Assembly: GCF_023515955.1 (NCBI RefSeq)
Contig: NZ_CP097322.1
Coordinates: 4,078,501 to 4,142,500 of the forward strand
Reading direction: 5' to 3'
Length of the DNA: 64,000 nt
DNA from: Streptomyces sp. RerS4
Lineage (GTDB): Bacteria; Actinomycetota; Actinomycetes; Streptomycetales; Streptomycetaceae
Positions within the stretch are counted from its first letter, which is position 1. Every line of letters starts with the position of its first letter. This document shows, piece by piece, positions 42,097 through 50,705 of this stretch. The notes beneath the pieces were generated by a model that saw nothing but the letters and a program-made list of their open reading frames with translations, had not been told where the DNA came from and did no database searches. Made by a program: the position numbers and the translations under genes.

Positions 42097-44331
42097 TCAG
42101 CGGCACACGGCCAGGGCGTCCAGGGCCACCGCCCCCTGGCCGCGCGGCAGCACCATCAGCGGGTTGACGTCCAGTTCGGAGAGGACGTCGCCCAGTTCGA
42201 GCGCCATCCGCTGCACCCGCAGGATCACCTCGACCAGCGCGTCCACGTCCGCCGGCGGCGCCCCCCGGACGCCCTCCAGCAGCGGGTGGCCGCGCAGTTC
42301 GGTCAGCATGTGGCGGGCCTGGTCCTCCCCGAACGGCGGCACGCGCACGGCCGCGTCGCGCAGCACCTCGACCAGCACCCCGCCCAGCCCCACCGTGACC
42401 GTCGGCCCGAAGAGGTCGTCGCGGGTGACGCCGACCACCATCTCGACGCCCCGCTCGACCATCTGGCAGACGAGGATGCCGTCCAGCGGGACGTTCTCGT
42501 AGCGGGCGATGTCGGTCAGTTCCCGGTACGCGTCGCGGATCTGGCTCGCGGAGGTCAGCCCGACCTTGACGAGGCCCAGCTCGGTCTTGTGCGCCAGCTG
42601 CGGCCCCGAGGCCTTCATGACGACCGGGTACCCCACGAGCCCGGCCGCCCGCACGGCCGCCGCCGCGCTGGTCACGAGCTGCTCGCGGGGGACCCGTATC
42701 CCGTAGGCCCGCAGGAGCTGCTTCGCGGCGTGCTCGCTGAGCTGCTGGCCGGGCCGCATCAGGGCCTGCGCCTTGCGGTACGAGGGGGACGGGGTGCGGG
42801 GGGCCTCGTCGAAGGGGGAGCGGTAGGAGGCGGTGAAGCGGTGGTGGCCGAGGTAGGCGCGGACGGCGGTGATGCAGTTGCCGAAGGTGCGGAACGTCGC
42901 CACGCGCGAGGAGCCGAGCAGGGTGGTGCGGTAGGCCTCCTCGGTGCCGACGGGGGAGCCCCAGATCACGCAGATCAGCTTGTCGGTGGCCTCGGCGGCG
43001 TCGACCAGGTCTTGGGCGAGCCTGTCGCTCATCGGCGGGAAAGGGCCGGTGATCGGGCAGATCAGGACGCCGACGGACGGGTCCGCGAGGATCGCGTCGA
43101 TGATCTTGCGTCCGCGCCAGTCGCCGACGGGGTGGCCGCCGTTGTCGACGGGGTTGGCGACGTTCAGGTAGGACGGGATCCACTGGTGCAGCTCGTCCTG
43201 CTTGGCCTGCGAGAGGGTCGGCAGGCTCAGGCCGGCCTCGGTGGCCAGGTCGGAGAAGTGGGCGCCGGTGCCGCCGGAGATGGAGTAGACGACGACGCCG
43301 TCGGCCCGGGGCGGGCGGGCGCGGGCGAGGAGGGCGGCGGTGTCCTGGAGTTCGTCCAGGCCGTCCACGCGGATCACCCCGAACTGGCGCATGGCCGCGT
43401 CCACGACCGTGTCGGCCCCGGTCAGCTTGCCGGTGTGGGAGGCGGCCGTACGGGCGCCCGTCTCGGTACGGCCGACCTTGACGGCGACGACGGGGACCCC
43501 GTTGCGGGCGGCCCGGTCGGCGGCCAGCAGGAAGGCGCGGCCGTCCTTGAGGCCCTCCACGTAGCAGGCGATGGCGCCGACCTCGGGTTGCTCGGCGAAG
43601 TAGGAGATGAAGTCGGAGGTCTCCAGGTCGGCCTCGTTGCCGGTGGGCGCCCAGTGGGAGAGGCGGATGCCGAGCTCCTGGAGGGTGTAGACGGGGCGTC
43701 CCTGGTGGCCGGATTGGGTGATGAGCGCGATGGCCGGACCGTCGAGGTCCTCGCGGAACTCCTGGAAGGCGTTGAGGTTGGTGTTCGGGCCGAGCAGGCG
43801 CAGCCCGGAGCGGCGTACGGCGGCGGCGAGGCGGGCCTGGGCGGCGGCGCCGGTGTCCCCGGTCTCGGCGAAGCCGGAGGCGAAGGCGACGGCGAACTTG
43901 ACCTTGGTGTCGGCGAGTTCCTCGATCACGGGGAGCGGATCGGCGACGAGGAGGACGGCGAGGTCGACCTGTTCGGGGAGGTCGGCGACGGAGGCGTGGC
44001 AGGGTAGCCCGAAGACGGCGGGCCGGGTGGGGTGCACGGGGTGGACGCGGGCCCCGACGCGTTCGGCCCAGGCGATCAGCTGCCGCGTGATCCCGGTGTT
44101 CGGCCGGCCCTCGGCGTCGGAGGCGCCGATGACGGCCACGGACTCGGGCCGGAAGAACCGGTCCAGGTCGGGCACATCGGAGTGCAGGGGCCGTCCGCTG
44201 ACGTCGAGGGCGGCGGGGTCCTCGCCGGACAGGGCGGCCGTGGAGTGGACGGCCGTCCTGGGGGTCTCCCCGCAGGCCTCGACTCGTGCGCGGAGGTCGG
44301 TGGTCAGGGTGCCGTGAGTTGATCCAAGCAT
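42097..44331 (-). CDS. Acyl-CoA synthetase, NDP-forming type
   Basis: The 744-residue protein combines the CoA-binding domain (FFRPESVAVIGASDAEGRP), a succinyl-CoA-ligase-like domain (NTNLNAF, ALITQSGHQG, SISGGTGAHFSDLATEAGL) and a C-terminal ATP-grasp domain (LLRAYGIRVPREQLVTS, VVMKASGPQLAHKTELGLVKVGL). It makes an acyl-CoA with ATP, releasing ADP and phosphate. ATG 44331 (MLGSTHGTLT) is preferred, with an AGGAG site. The longer reading to 44379 would abut the operator. Two operator palindromes lie in its promoter. Confidence 0.9.
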   Translation of the reverse strand: MLGSTHGTLTTDLRARVEACGETPRTAVHSTAALSGEDPAALDVSGRPLHSDVPDLDRFFRPESVAVIGASDAEGRPNTGITRQLIAWAERVGARVHPVHPTRPAVFGLPCHASVADLPEQVDLAVLLVADPLPVIEELADTKVKFAVAFASGFAETGDTGAAAQARLAAAVRRSGLRLLGPNTNLNAFQEFREDLDGPAIALITQSGHQGRPVYTLQELGIRLSHWAPTGNEADLETSDFISYFAEQPEVGAIACYVEGLKDGRAFLLAADRAARNGVPVVAVKVGRTETGARTAASHTGKLTGADTVVDAAMRQFGVIRVDGLDELQDTAALLARARPPRADGVVVYSISGGTGAHFSDLATEAGLSLPTLSQAKQDELHQWIPSYLNVANPVDNGGHPVGDWRGRKIIDAILADPSVGVLICPITGPFPPMSDRLAQDLVDAAEATDKLICVIWGSPVGTEEAYRTTLLGSSRVATFRTFGNCITAVRAYLGHHRFTASYRSPFDEAPRTPSPSYRKAQALMRPGQQLSEHAAKQLLRAYGIRVPREQLVTSAAAAVRAAGLVGYPVVMKASGPQLAHKTELGLVKVGLTSASQIRDAYRELTDIARYENVPLDGILVCQMVERGVEMVVGVTRDDLFGPTVTVGLGGVLVEVLRDAAVRVPPFGEDQARHMLTELRGHPLLEGVRGAPPADVDALVEVILRVQRMALELGDVLSELDVNPLMVLPRGQGAVALDALAVCR

Positions 44332-44381
44332 CGCTTCGCCCGCTCCTGCTCGATGAACCTCGATGGAATCCAAATCCATAG

Positions 44382-44396
44382 CTGACGCTTAGTCAG
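44382..44396. promoter_or_regulatory. Operator palindrome (site 5)
   Basis: CTGACGCTTAGTCAG, one mismatch, 51 bp upstream of the synthetase ATG. Confidence 0.7.
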
Positions 44397-44405
44397 ATTA
44401 CTGAA

Positions 44406-44420
44406 CTGACGCGCCGTCAG
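44406..44420. promoter_or_regulatory. Operator palindrome (site 6), tandem to site 5
   Basis: CTGACGCGCCGTCAG, a perfect match, 24 bp (centre to centre) from site 5. Two repressor dimers could bind side by side. Confidence 0.75.
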
Positions 44421-44599
44421 GAACAGGGATGCGCAGGAAAGGTGGTGGAGGTGATGTGCGGATGTGTCGGGACCTCGCGGGGGCGGTGGGGTGCGCGCGG
44501 GCGGGGGGATGCGCTTGGGCTCGGGCGGCGGCACGTGCGCGCGTGCCCCCGCTTGCACGGTGGCACGCGCGTTCGGGTGCGGTCCAGACCCGATTCGGC

Positions 44600-45838
44600 C
44601 TACGCGCGCCGGGTGCGCTCCGTGCGCCCGGTGCGCCCGGTGCGTCCGGTGCGCCCGGTGCGTCCCGCGCGTTCGGCGCGGGCCAGCGCCCTGGCGATCT
44701 TCACCGCGTCCCGGGCCAGCTCCCGCAGCATCCCGCTGATCGGGTTCGCGTAGCCCGTGAAGTACAGCCCCGGTGCCGTCGGCGCGGTCCGCGCGCCGTG
44801 GACCTCCGGGCGTCCGCGCGCGTCCAGCACCCCCAGGTGCCCCACCAGCCCCTCCAGCCCGCGCCGGTACCCCGTCGCGGCGATCACCACGTCCGGGGAG
44901 ATCCGCGTACCGTCGGCCAACACCACCTCGTCGCCGTCGAAGGCGGCCACGGCCGCGACCGGCTCCACCCGCCCCGCGCGCACGGCGTCGATCAGGCCGA
45001 CGTCCTGCACCGGGATCGCCCCCTCCCGCACCCTGCTGTACAGGCCGGTCGTCGGGCGCGGCAGCCCGTACGCCGCCAGGTCCGGGACGGAGACCTTCGC
45101 CACCAGCGCCCCCACCCGGTCCACGAGCCGCACCGGCAGGCGCCGGACGAGGATCCCCGTACGCTGCGCCGGCCAGCCGGCCGTGGAGCGGCGTACGAGG
45201 TGCGGCACGGTGCGCACGGCCAGCCGGACCCGCGCCGCCCCGCCCTCGACCAGGTCCACGGCTATCTCCGCGCCGGTGTTGCCGACGCCGACGACGAGCA
45301 CGTCCCGCCCGGCGTACGGACCGGGCTCGCGGTACGCGGACGCGTGCAGCAGCTCCCCGGCGTACGTGTCACGGCCCGGCCAGTCGGGCAGCGCGGCGGT
45401 GTGGTTGTAGCCCGTCGCCACGACGACGGCCCGCGCGGCGAGCACGCGCCCGCCGGTGGCGTGGAGGGTCCAGCCGGGGGCGTCCGGGGCGTCGTCCCCG
45501 GCCCGCTCGATCCGGGTCACCTCCACGCCGGTGATCAGCTCCAGCTCGTGGAACTCGGCGTACTTCTCCAGGTACCGCACCACGTCCGCCCGCCCGACCC
45601 ACCGCCCGAAGCGGCGCGGGATCGCCAGTCCGGGCAGGGCCGACAGTCGCCGGGTCGTGTGCAGGCGCAGCCGGTGATAGTGGCCGCGCCAGGACGCCCC
45701 GACGGAACCGGACTTCTCGACCACCACGGCCCGTACCCCGCGCGCACGCAGCGCGGCGGCGACCGCGAGGCCGCCGGGGCCGGCTCCGATCACGTACACG
45801 GGGCGGGGCTGGGTGGCGGTCAGGTCGGGGGTGGGCAT
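44600..45838 (-). CDS. Flavin-containing monooxygenase/NAD(P)-binding oxidoreductase
   Basis: The 412-residue protein has the FAD motif GAGPGGLAVAAALRARG, the NADPH motif VGVGNTGAEIAVDLVEGG, and the ATGY signature (VVIAATGYRRGLEGL) of FMO/Baeyer-Villiger-like enzymes. It might oxygenate a ketone or heteroatom. The extreme C-terminus is an Arg/Thr/Gly repeat (GRTGRTGRTGRTGRT), coded by GTGCGCCCG-like tandem units at about 44605-44680. The start at 45838 (MPTPDL) has only a weak ribosome binding site. Confidence 0.85.
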   Translation of the reverse strand: MPTPDLTATQPRPVYVIGAGPGGLAVAAALRARGVRAVVVEKSGSVGASWRGHYHRLRLHTTRRLSALPGLAIPRRFGRWVGRADVVRYLEKYAEFHELELITGVEVTRIERAGDDAPDAPGWTLHATGGRVLAARAVVVATGYNHTAALPDWPGRDTYAGELLHASAYREPGPYAGRDVLVVGVGNTGAEIAVDLVEGGAARVRLAVRTVPHLVRRSTAGWPAQRTGILVRRLPVRLVDRVGALVAKVSVPDLAAYGLPRPTTGLYSRVREGAIPVQDVGLIDAVRAGRVEPVAAVAAFDGDEVVLADGTRISPDVVIAATGYRRGLEGLVGHLGVLDARGRPEVHGARTAPTAPGLYFTGYANPISGMLRELARDAVKIARALARAERAGRTGRTGRTGRTGRTERTRRA

Positions 45839-45994
45839 GAGGTGTGAGCGTATCGACACTCAGCGTTGATGGGTCTCGGACAAGGAGTGAATCGATTGCG
45901 GATCGATCACGGCGCGGCCCCGCCGGTGCGGGTCCTCGCGCTGCCACAGTGGAGGGGCCTCAGGTGTGACCGGCCCCTCGGAGAGGAACGCGAG

Positions 45995-46762
45995 ATGTGG
46001 CAGCCCGACGGGTGGGACGTACGCGTCCGCCTCGGCATCCTCACCCCCCACGCCGACGTGGGCCCCGAGTCGGAGCTGCGCGCCATCGCCCCCGCCGAGG
46101 TGGGCCTGCACGTCGCGCGGGTGCCGTTCGGGGCGATGCGTACCGGCGGGGCGATGGACCCGACCATCCCGCTCGCCCCCGTACGGGCCTTCGCCGAGCC
46201 GCCCCACGTGGACGACGCCACCGCGCTGCTCGCGGCGGCCCCGGTCGCGGCGATCGCGTACGCCTTCACCAGCTCCGCCTACGTGATCGGCGCGCGCGGG
46301 GAGGCGTACATGCTGGAGCGGCTGCGGGAACGGGCCCACGGGCTGCCCGTCGTCGCCCCCTGCACCGCCGCCGTCGAGGCGCTGCGGCTGCTGGGCGCCG
46401 GCCGGATCGCCCTGGTGGACCCGCCGTGGTTCGGCCCCAACCTGAGCGAGCTCGGCCGCGGCTACTACGAGGAGGCCGGGTTCGAGGTCCCGTACGCCGC
46501 CCCGTGCGGGCTGGCCAGTGGGCAGGTCCTGATCCGGCCCGAGGCCCTCCACGCCTGGGTGGCCACCGAGGTGCCGGATTCCGCCGACGCGGTCGTCATC
46601 GGGGGCAACGGCTTCCGGGCGGTCGGGGTCATCGAGGCCCTCGAAGCCACCCTCGGGCGCCCGGTCCTCACCGCGAACCAGGTGCTCCTGTGGGGCGCCC
46701 TGCGGGCGGCGGGCGCTCCGACGGACGGGGTGCGGGGGTACGGGGGGTTGTTCGGGGTGTAG
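45995..46762 (+). CDS. Maleate isomerase/Asp-Glu racemase-family protein
   Basis: The 255-residue protein is of the maleate isomerase/arylmalonate decarboxylase group (VRLGILTPHADVGPESELRAIAP, AYAFTSSAYVIG). The first catalytic cysteine is kept in APCTAAVEALRLLG. The usual second-cysteine strand reads VVIGGNGFRAVG, with no Cys, so the enzyme may decarboxylate or act by another route. GAGAGG precedes ATG 45995. It is divergent from the monooxygenase. TAG stop is followed by a MITE-like end. Confidence 0.82.
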   Translation: MWQPDGWDVRVRLGILTPHADVGPESELRAIAPAEVGLHVARVPFGAMRTGGAMDPTIPLAPVRAFAEPPHVDDATALLAAAPVAAIAYAFTSSAYVIGARGEAYMLERLRERAHGLPVVAPCTAAVEALRLLGAGRIALVDPPWFGPNLSELGRGYYEEAGFEVPYAAPCGLASGQVLIRPEALHAWVATEVPDSADAVVIGGNGFRAVGVIEALEATLGRPVLTANQVLLWGALRAAGAPTDGVRGYGGLFGV

Positions 46763-46783
46763 GGGGTGTCTTTCGGATCAGGC
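46760..46783 (+). repeat. Solo MITE-like end after the racemase-family gene
   Basis: TAGGGGGTGTCTTTCGGATC begins in the stop codon, nearly identical to the sequence at 6026-6046 and similar to the 21354 element end. Confidence 0.4.
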
Positions 46784-46825
46784 CGTCGCTCCGACCCCTT
46801 GCGGGATGCGCCGCCATCCGCTGAA

Positions 46826-46840
46826 CTGACGTCTCGTCAG
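46826..46840. promoter_or_regulatory. Operator palindrome (site 7)
   Basis: CTGACGTCTCGTCAG, a perfect match, 30 bp upstream of the DoxX-like gene. Confidence 0.75.
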
Positions 46841-46869
46841 ATTTGACGTTTCGTGTTCTAGGGGTGGCG

Positions 46870-47322
46870 ATGCAGACCATCTGGCTCAGCGGCGCCGAAT
46901 GGCTCGCCGTGCTGCGCATAGGCCTGGGCCTGTGGTGGCTGGAGAGCTGGCGGCACAAGGACAAGAAGGGCTGGTTCGAACGCGGCACCGGCATGGCCTG
47001 GGCCGCCGACGTCGCCGGCAAGCACCGGTGGCCCTTCGTGAAGACCGGCTTCGCGAAGGTCGTCGAGCCACGGCCGCGGCTGATGGCGTACGTCGTCGTC
47101 TACGCCGAACTGGCGCTGGGGCTCGGTCTCGTCCTCGGCTTCCTCACCCCGATCGCCCTGATCGGCGGCCTCCTGCTGAACCTGCTCTATCTGGTGCTGA
47201 TGATCCACGACTGGGCCGAGCAGGGGCAGAACGCGATGATGGCGCTGATCTCGCTCGTCGCACTGGGGGCCATGGGATGGCAGACCTGGTCCGTGGACGC
47301 GTCGATGGGACTGTTCCTGTGA
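46870..47322 (+). CDS. DoxX-like membrane protein
   Basis: The 150-residue protein has about four membrane segments (LAVLRIGLGLWWLESW, YVVVYAELALGLGLVLGFL, IALIGGLLLNLLYLVLMI, MMALISLVALGAMGW). It resembles DoxX/thiosulphate-quinone oxidoreductase-like and terpene-related membrane subunits. GTG 46864 or ATG 46870 could start it. It is coupled by GTGA overlap to a DUF35 protein and preceded by operator site 7, so it belongs to the catabolic regulon, perhaps in electron transfer. Confidence 0.82.
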   Translation: MQTIWLSGAEWLAVLRIGLGLWWLESWRHKDKKGWFERGTGMAWAADVAGKHRWPFVKTGFAKVVEPRPRLMAYVVVYAELALGLGLVLGFLTPIALIGGLLLNLLYLVLMIHDWAEQGQNAMMALISLVALGAMGWQTWSVDASMGLFL

Positions 47323-47735
47323 CTGCCGATGCCCTGCGTTTCGACCTCCCCGAGGTGGACGAGTTCACCCGTCCCTACTGGGACGCCGCCGGCGAGGGAC
47401 GGCTCCTGCTGCGGCGCTGCGTCGACTGTGGACGCGCCCACCACTACCCGCGCGAGTTCTGCCCGCACTGTTGGGCGGGCGAGGACCGGGTGACCTGGGA
47501 ACCCGCCTCCGGCCGCGCGACCCTCTACACCTGGTCCGTGATCCACCGCAACGACCTGCCGCCCTTCGGCACGCGCGTGCCGTACGTGGCCGCCGTGGTG
47601 GACCTGGCGGAAGGTCCCCGGATGATGACCGAGGTCATCGATTGCGCGCACGAGGCGCTGCGCATCGGCATGCCGCTGGAGGTCACCTTCCGGGAGGCGG
47701 CGCAGGCGCTGTGGATCCCGGTGTTCAGGCCCTGA
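47319..47735 (+). CDS. DUF35 zinc-ribbon/OB-fold acyl-CoA-associated protein
   Basis: The 138-residue protein has an N-terminal helix (FTRPYWDAAGEGRLLLRRC), a zinc ribbon with two Cys pairs (CVDCGRAHHYPREFCPHC) and an OB fold. Members pair with SCP-x/Ltp-type thiolases as hydratases or aldolases (for example ChsH2 and the Ltp2 partner in steroid side-chain degradation). The thiolases here are at 51146 and 62704. GTG 47319 overlaps the DoxX stop. Confidence 0.88.
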   Translation: MTADALRFDLPEVDEFTRPYWDAAGEGRLLLRRCVDCGRAHHYPREFCPHCWAGEDRVTWEPASGRATLYTWSVIHRNDLPPFGTRVPYVAAVVDLAEGPRMMTEVIDCAHEALRIGMPLEVTFREAAQALWIPVFRP

Positions 47736-47742
47736 GGCGTTC

Positions 47743-47758
47743 CTCCAAGACACGGCCT
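47743..47758 (-). repeat. Solo MITE-like end in reverse orientation
   Basis: CCAAGACACGGCCTAA is the complement of the TAGGCCGTGTCTTG seen at 41174 and sits between two convergent genes. Confidence 0.35.
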
Positions 47759-48419
47759 AAGGCCAGAGCAGCTCGCGCACCCAGGCGGTGGAACCCGTAC
47801 GGCGGTAGCGCAGGCGGACGTGACGGCGGGCGGCGTCGCCCTGGAAGAACTCCGCCTCGGTCGGGCTGAGGACGTACCGCGTCCAGGTGGGCACGGGTGC
47901 GTCCGGCTCGGCACCGGCCCGCTCCCATGCCGCTGCCGAAGCCCGCGCCAACTCCTCTGTCCCGTCGAGTACTTCGCTCTGCCGCCCGGTGAGCGCCGCC
48001 GCCAACGCCCCGCGCGAACGCACCGCCAGATCCGCCCGGCTCTCCTCGGGCCCGCACGCGCTCACCCGACCCCGCAGGCGGACCTGCCGGCCGAGGGCGG
48101 GCCAGTAGAAGCCGAGCGCGGCGTCCGGGTGCTCGGCCAGCTGACGCCCCTTGGCGCTGGTGGCGTGCGTGGCGAAGTGCCAGCCGCGCGGGTCGGCGTC
48201 GTGCAGCATCAGGACGCGCACGTCGGGCCGTCCGGCGGCGTCCACGGTGGCCAGGCTCATGGTGTGCGGCTCCACCTCCCCCGCCCGCGCGGCCTCCACG
48301 AACCACTGCCGGAACAACGGCAGGGGCTCGTCGGGCGCGGCCGCGGTGTCGAAGCCGGGAAGCTCGGTGTCCCAGACGCGGAGGGAGTGCAGGGTGCGGT
48401 GGAAGTCGTCGCTGCTCAT
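47757..48419 (-). CDS. Pyridoxamine 5'-phosphate oxidase-like flavoprotein
   Basis: The 220-residue FMN enzyme of the PdxH family has DVRVLMLHDADPRGWHFATHATSAKGRQLAEHP, LGFYWPALGRQVRLRGRV and a C-terminal RRHVRLRYRR. PdxH oxidises pyridoxamine and pyridoxine phosphate to pyridoxal phosphate. The C-terminal active-site segment (RLH) of classical PdxH is degenerate here (HVRLRYRRTG), so an F420 or other flavin activity is possible. It stands alone. Confidence 0.8.
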   Translation of the reverse strand: MSSDDFHRTLHSLRVWDTELPGFDTAAAPDEPLPLFRQWFVEAARAGEVEPHTMSLATVDAAGRPDVRVLMLHDADPRGWHFATHATSAKGRQLAEHPDAALGFYWPALGRQVRLRGRVSACGPEESRADLAVRSRGALAAALTGRQSEVLDGTEELARASAAAWERAGAEPDAPVPTWTRYVLSPTEAEFFQGDAARRHVRLRYRRTGSTAWVRELLWP

Positions 48420-48902
48420 GCGCTCAGGCTAGGCCGAGCGGTGTGCCGGCGGGGCGGGCTCAGGGAGGGTATGGGGCTTTCCCGTCAGTCTCATCGTCCT
48501 TCCGCGTCGGGCCGCCCTGTCAAGGGCGCTCCCTCCGGTCGCGTCGCTACGCGATGGCCTTCGGCCACCCTTGACAGCCCGTCCCGCCCCGAAACGACAA
48601 AGACTGCCGGGAAACCCCCAAAAGAACGGCACGGGGCGAACAGTCCCCATCGGCCCGGTCAGCGATGATCGAGGGGTCGGGCCCGAAACCCACCACCCAT
48701 CCGGGCCCGCTCACAGTCCCTTCCGGGACCGGGCGGCCGGCCTATCTCCCCACCAGAACGACGAAATCGTCCTGGCGCGCACCCAAGCGCACCAGATCGC
48801 TACGCGCTTCTCATATCTCAGCGTCCGCCGGCCGTCTTGGGCCCCTCCCCTCCCCAAAAGACGATCAGAGTGGCCGGGGGAGCGGTCAGCCGCATCGGAT
48901 CG
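48420..48902. other. Intergenic region with two repeat families
   Basis: 483 bases without a recognised gene. It holds one arm of a 26-bp inverted repeat (48473-48498) and the first copy of a 47-bp direct repeat (48795-48841). Remains of duplicated gene ends seem the best explanation. Confidence 0.6.
48473..48498. repeat. Left arm of 26-bp inverted repeat flanking the XRE/NUDIX cassette
   Basis: Perfect reverse complement of 51082-51107 (core ACTGACGGGAAAGCCCC). Weaker similarity continues for another 35-40 bases. In the right copy the repeat covers the last codons of the NUDIX gene. Confidence 0.8.
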
Positions 48903-48944
48903 CTACGCGCTTCTCATATCTCGGCGTCCGGCGGCCGACTTGGG
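48795..48944. repeat. Pair of 47-bp direct repeats
   Basis: 48795-48841 and 48898-48944 match at 44 of 47 positions (both begin GATCGCTACGCGCTTCTCAT). The second copy is the 3' coding end of the 84-residue gene, so the first is probably a fragment of a duplicated copy. Confidence 0.75.
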
Positions 48945-49157
48945 CTGGTCGTAGGCGGGTTCGACGTTGGCGGCGGCGGTGGTGAATTCGCGGCCGTTGG
49001 CGGCGCGGATGTAGGCGAGGTGCATCCAGCGCTCGACGCCGGTGTCGGAGACGTTCTCGTTGATCACGGCCATCAGTTCGCCCTCGGCTCCCGAGGCGAT
49101 GTCGCGGACGCGATGGTGGAGGAGCCGGTGGGGGAGGTACTCGTAGCACTCACTCAT
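48903..49157 (-). CDS. Small conserved hypothetical protein of the XRE cassette
   Basis: Encodes 84 residues (MSECYEYLPHRLLHHRVRDI, WMHLAYIRAANGREFTTAAANV). No known domain. It overlaps the upstream 52-residue gene by ATGA, and both lie downstream of an XRE regulator on the same strand, a common Streptomyces accessory layout in which small proteins accompany the regulator. Confidence 0.7.
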   Translation of the reverse strand: MSECYEYLPHRLLHHRVRDIASGAEGELMAVINENVSDTGVERWMHLAYIRAANGREFTTAAANVEPAYDQPKSAAGRRDMRSA

Positions 49158-49308
49158 CGGACGGCCCCTCGAAGGTTTCGAGAAAGCGTTCCCAGCCGGC
49201 GTGGGCGCGGTCGAGAAGGTTGGTGCTGGGCTCGCCTATGGTCGCCACCCTCGCCAGGGGGTTGTGCAAGGTCTCGCTGCCATGCGCGTCTCGGGCGTAA
49301 CTGTGCAT
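49150..49308 (-). CDS. 52-residue hypothetical protein of the XRE cassette
   Basis: Begins MHSYARDAHGSETLHNPLARV and ends FLETFEGPSDE. Acidic, no membrane segment. The frame is open to 49680, but the ATG at 49308 follows the low-complexity region. Coupled to the next gene by overlap, which supports coding. Function unknown. Confidence 0.55.
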   Translation of the reverse strand: MHSYARDAHGSETLHNPLARVATIGEPSTNLLDRAHAGWERFLETFEGPSDE

Positions 49309-49399
49309 GATGCGGGCGCTCCCTACCCTCGCCAGCGGGTGGTGTGACGACGGTAGGGGCGGGTCGGGGCGGGCAGGGGTACAGTCCGTGCCCCTTTGT

Positions 49400-50644
49400 T
49401 CAGGCGGTGAGGAGGCCCAGGCGGGCGGCCAGAGCGGAGGCTCGGCGGCGGCGGGCAGGCGACTTGGACTCCGCCTCCTCCAGGATGATCCTGCGGGCGT
49501 AGCCGTTGTACTGGACCGTTTCCGGCGCTGTTTCGTGCGCCTGCGCGAGCGTCGCAAGGGCGACGTCGGGTTGTGCGTCCAGGTGGTAGGCGCGGGCCTG
49601 TTCGATCCGATGCCGGGCTCTGCGCGGTCGCGAGGGGATGGCCTCGGCCTCGGCGCGGGCGGCCTGTCGTGCGGATTCACCGCCCGCGTGGACTTCCACG
49701 GCCACGGTGACCGCGTGAGCTCCTATAACCGCCCGGGAGAAGCTCGTGATCGGGTGGAAGTAGGAGTGCGGGAGCGTCTCTGCCAGCAGGCGGGCCTGGT
49801 CCCAGTACCGCCACGCCGTACCGGTCTCCCCACGGCGGGCGGCAGTGAGTCCCGCCTCGACGGTGAGCGCGCCGGCGACCGCCCGCACGTCCGTGCCCGC
49901 GTTCGGGAGGAGGGGCGTCAGGTAGCGGAGTGTCTCCAGGTTGACGGCGTCGGCGGCATCGTATTGAGCGCTGTCCCGGTAGGCCTGCGTCGTGAGCCAA
50001 GCGGCGAGACCGATGGCGTGCGGGTCCTCGGAGTCCTGGGCGGCCATCATGCCGCGTTCGGCCACGCGCCAGACGAGTGGGGCGTCGGGCTGGTAGGCGC
50101 AGAAGAACTGGGCGAGGAAGTAGGCCTCGGCAAGGCGGGCCTGCGCGGCCTTGCGGTCGGCGACCGTCTGCGCCTGGAGTACGGCGGCCTGTGCGTCCCG
50201 GATCAGGTCGGGCAGGAGCGCCCCCACGACATCGCGATGGTTCGGGGACGAGTGACGGGAGGACCATGCCCGGGAAAGCCGCGCGGTGAGGTGCGCGGCC
50301 GGGGGTGCCTCGCGGTCGTTGCCGAGGCGCAGGGCGTTGAGGGCCTCACGGACTGCGGCGAACCGTGGGTGTCCGGGGCCGGCGAACAGGTTGACCTGCA
50401 TGGACTGGTCGCCGGTGAGGTCCGACAGGTCACGGACACGGAGGACTTCGGCGATCCGGAGGACGACCGGCAGGTGTGGCGTCCGCAGGCGGCCCGTCTC
50501 GACCGCCTTGACCCACGAGCCCGATCGGGCGAGGAGCCCGCCCAGTTGGTCGCGGGTGAGGCCCCGGCGGGTGCGGAGGATCTGCATTCTCTGACCGAAC
50601 ACCAACGGATCCGAGTACGGGTCCGGGGTAGCGTCGTTGGACAT
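49400..50644 (-). CDS. XRE-family transcriptional regulator with TPR-like C-terminus
   Basis: The 414-residue protein has an N-terminal Cro/CI-type helix-turn-helix (FGQRMQILRTRRGLTRDQLGGLLARSGSWVKAVETGR) and a long alpha-helical repeat region (KAAQARLAEAYFLAQFFCAYQ, TGTAWRYWDQARLLAETLP). Such regulators are frequent in Streptomyces and usually act with small adjacent proteins. It is divergent from a NUDIX gene 61 bp away. Confidence 0.88.
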   Translation of the reverse strand: MSNDATPDPYSDPLVFGQRMQILRTRRGLTRDQLGGLLARSGSWVKAVETGRLRTPHLPVVLRIAEVLRVRDLSDLTGDQSMQVNLFAGPGHPRFAAVREALNALRLGNDREAPPAAHLTARLSRAWSSRHSSPNHRDVVGALLPDLIRDAQAAVLQAQTVADRKAAQARLAEAYFLAQFFCAYQPDAPLVWRVAERGMMAAQDSEDPHAIGLAAWLTTQAYRDSAQYDAADAVNLETLRYLTPLLPNAGTDVRAVAGALTVEAGLTAARRGETGTAWRYWDQARLLAETLPHSYFHPITSFSRAVIGAHAVTVAVEVHAGGESARQAARAEAEAIPSRPRRARHRIEQARAYHLDAQPDVALATLAQAHETAPETVQYNGYARRIILEEAESKSPARRRRASALAARLGLLTA

Positions 50645-50705
50645 ACGGCCTTGCCCCTTCCTTGCAGCTCGACACCGACAGGGTAGGGGCCGGGGCCGGT
50701 TTCAT

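Noticed and set aside
40279..44007. 1242-codon plus-strand ORF
   Set aside because: It lies opposite the crotonase and NDP-forming synthetase and has a shadow composition, with no domain motifs.
46826..46863. Second operator half (TTTGACGTTT) next to site 7
   Set aside because: The right half-site CGTCAG is missing, so it was not counted as an eleventh operator.
49150..49680. Longer 176-residue reading of the 52-residue gene
   Set aside because: The upstream part runs through the 3' end of the XRE gene in a Pro/Arg-rich shadow frame; the ATG at 49308 fits better.
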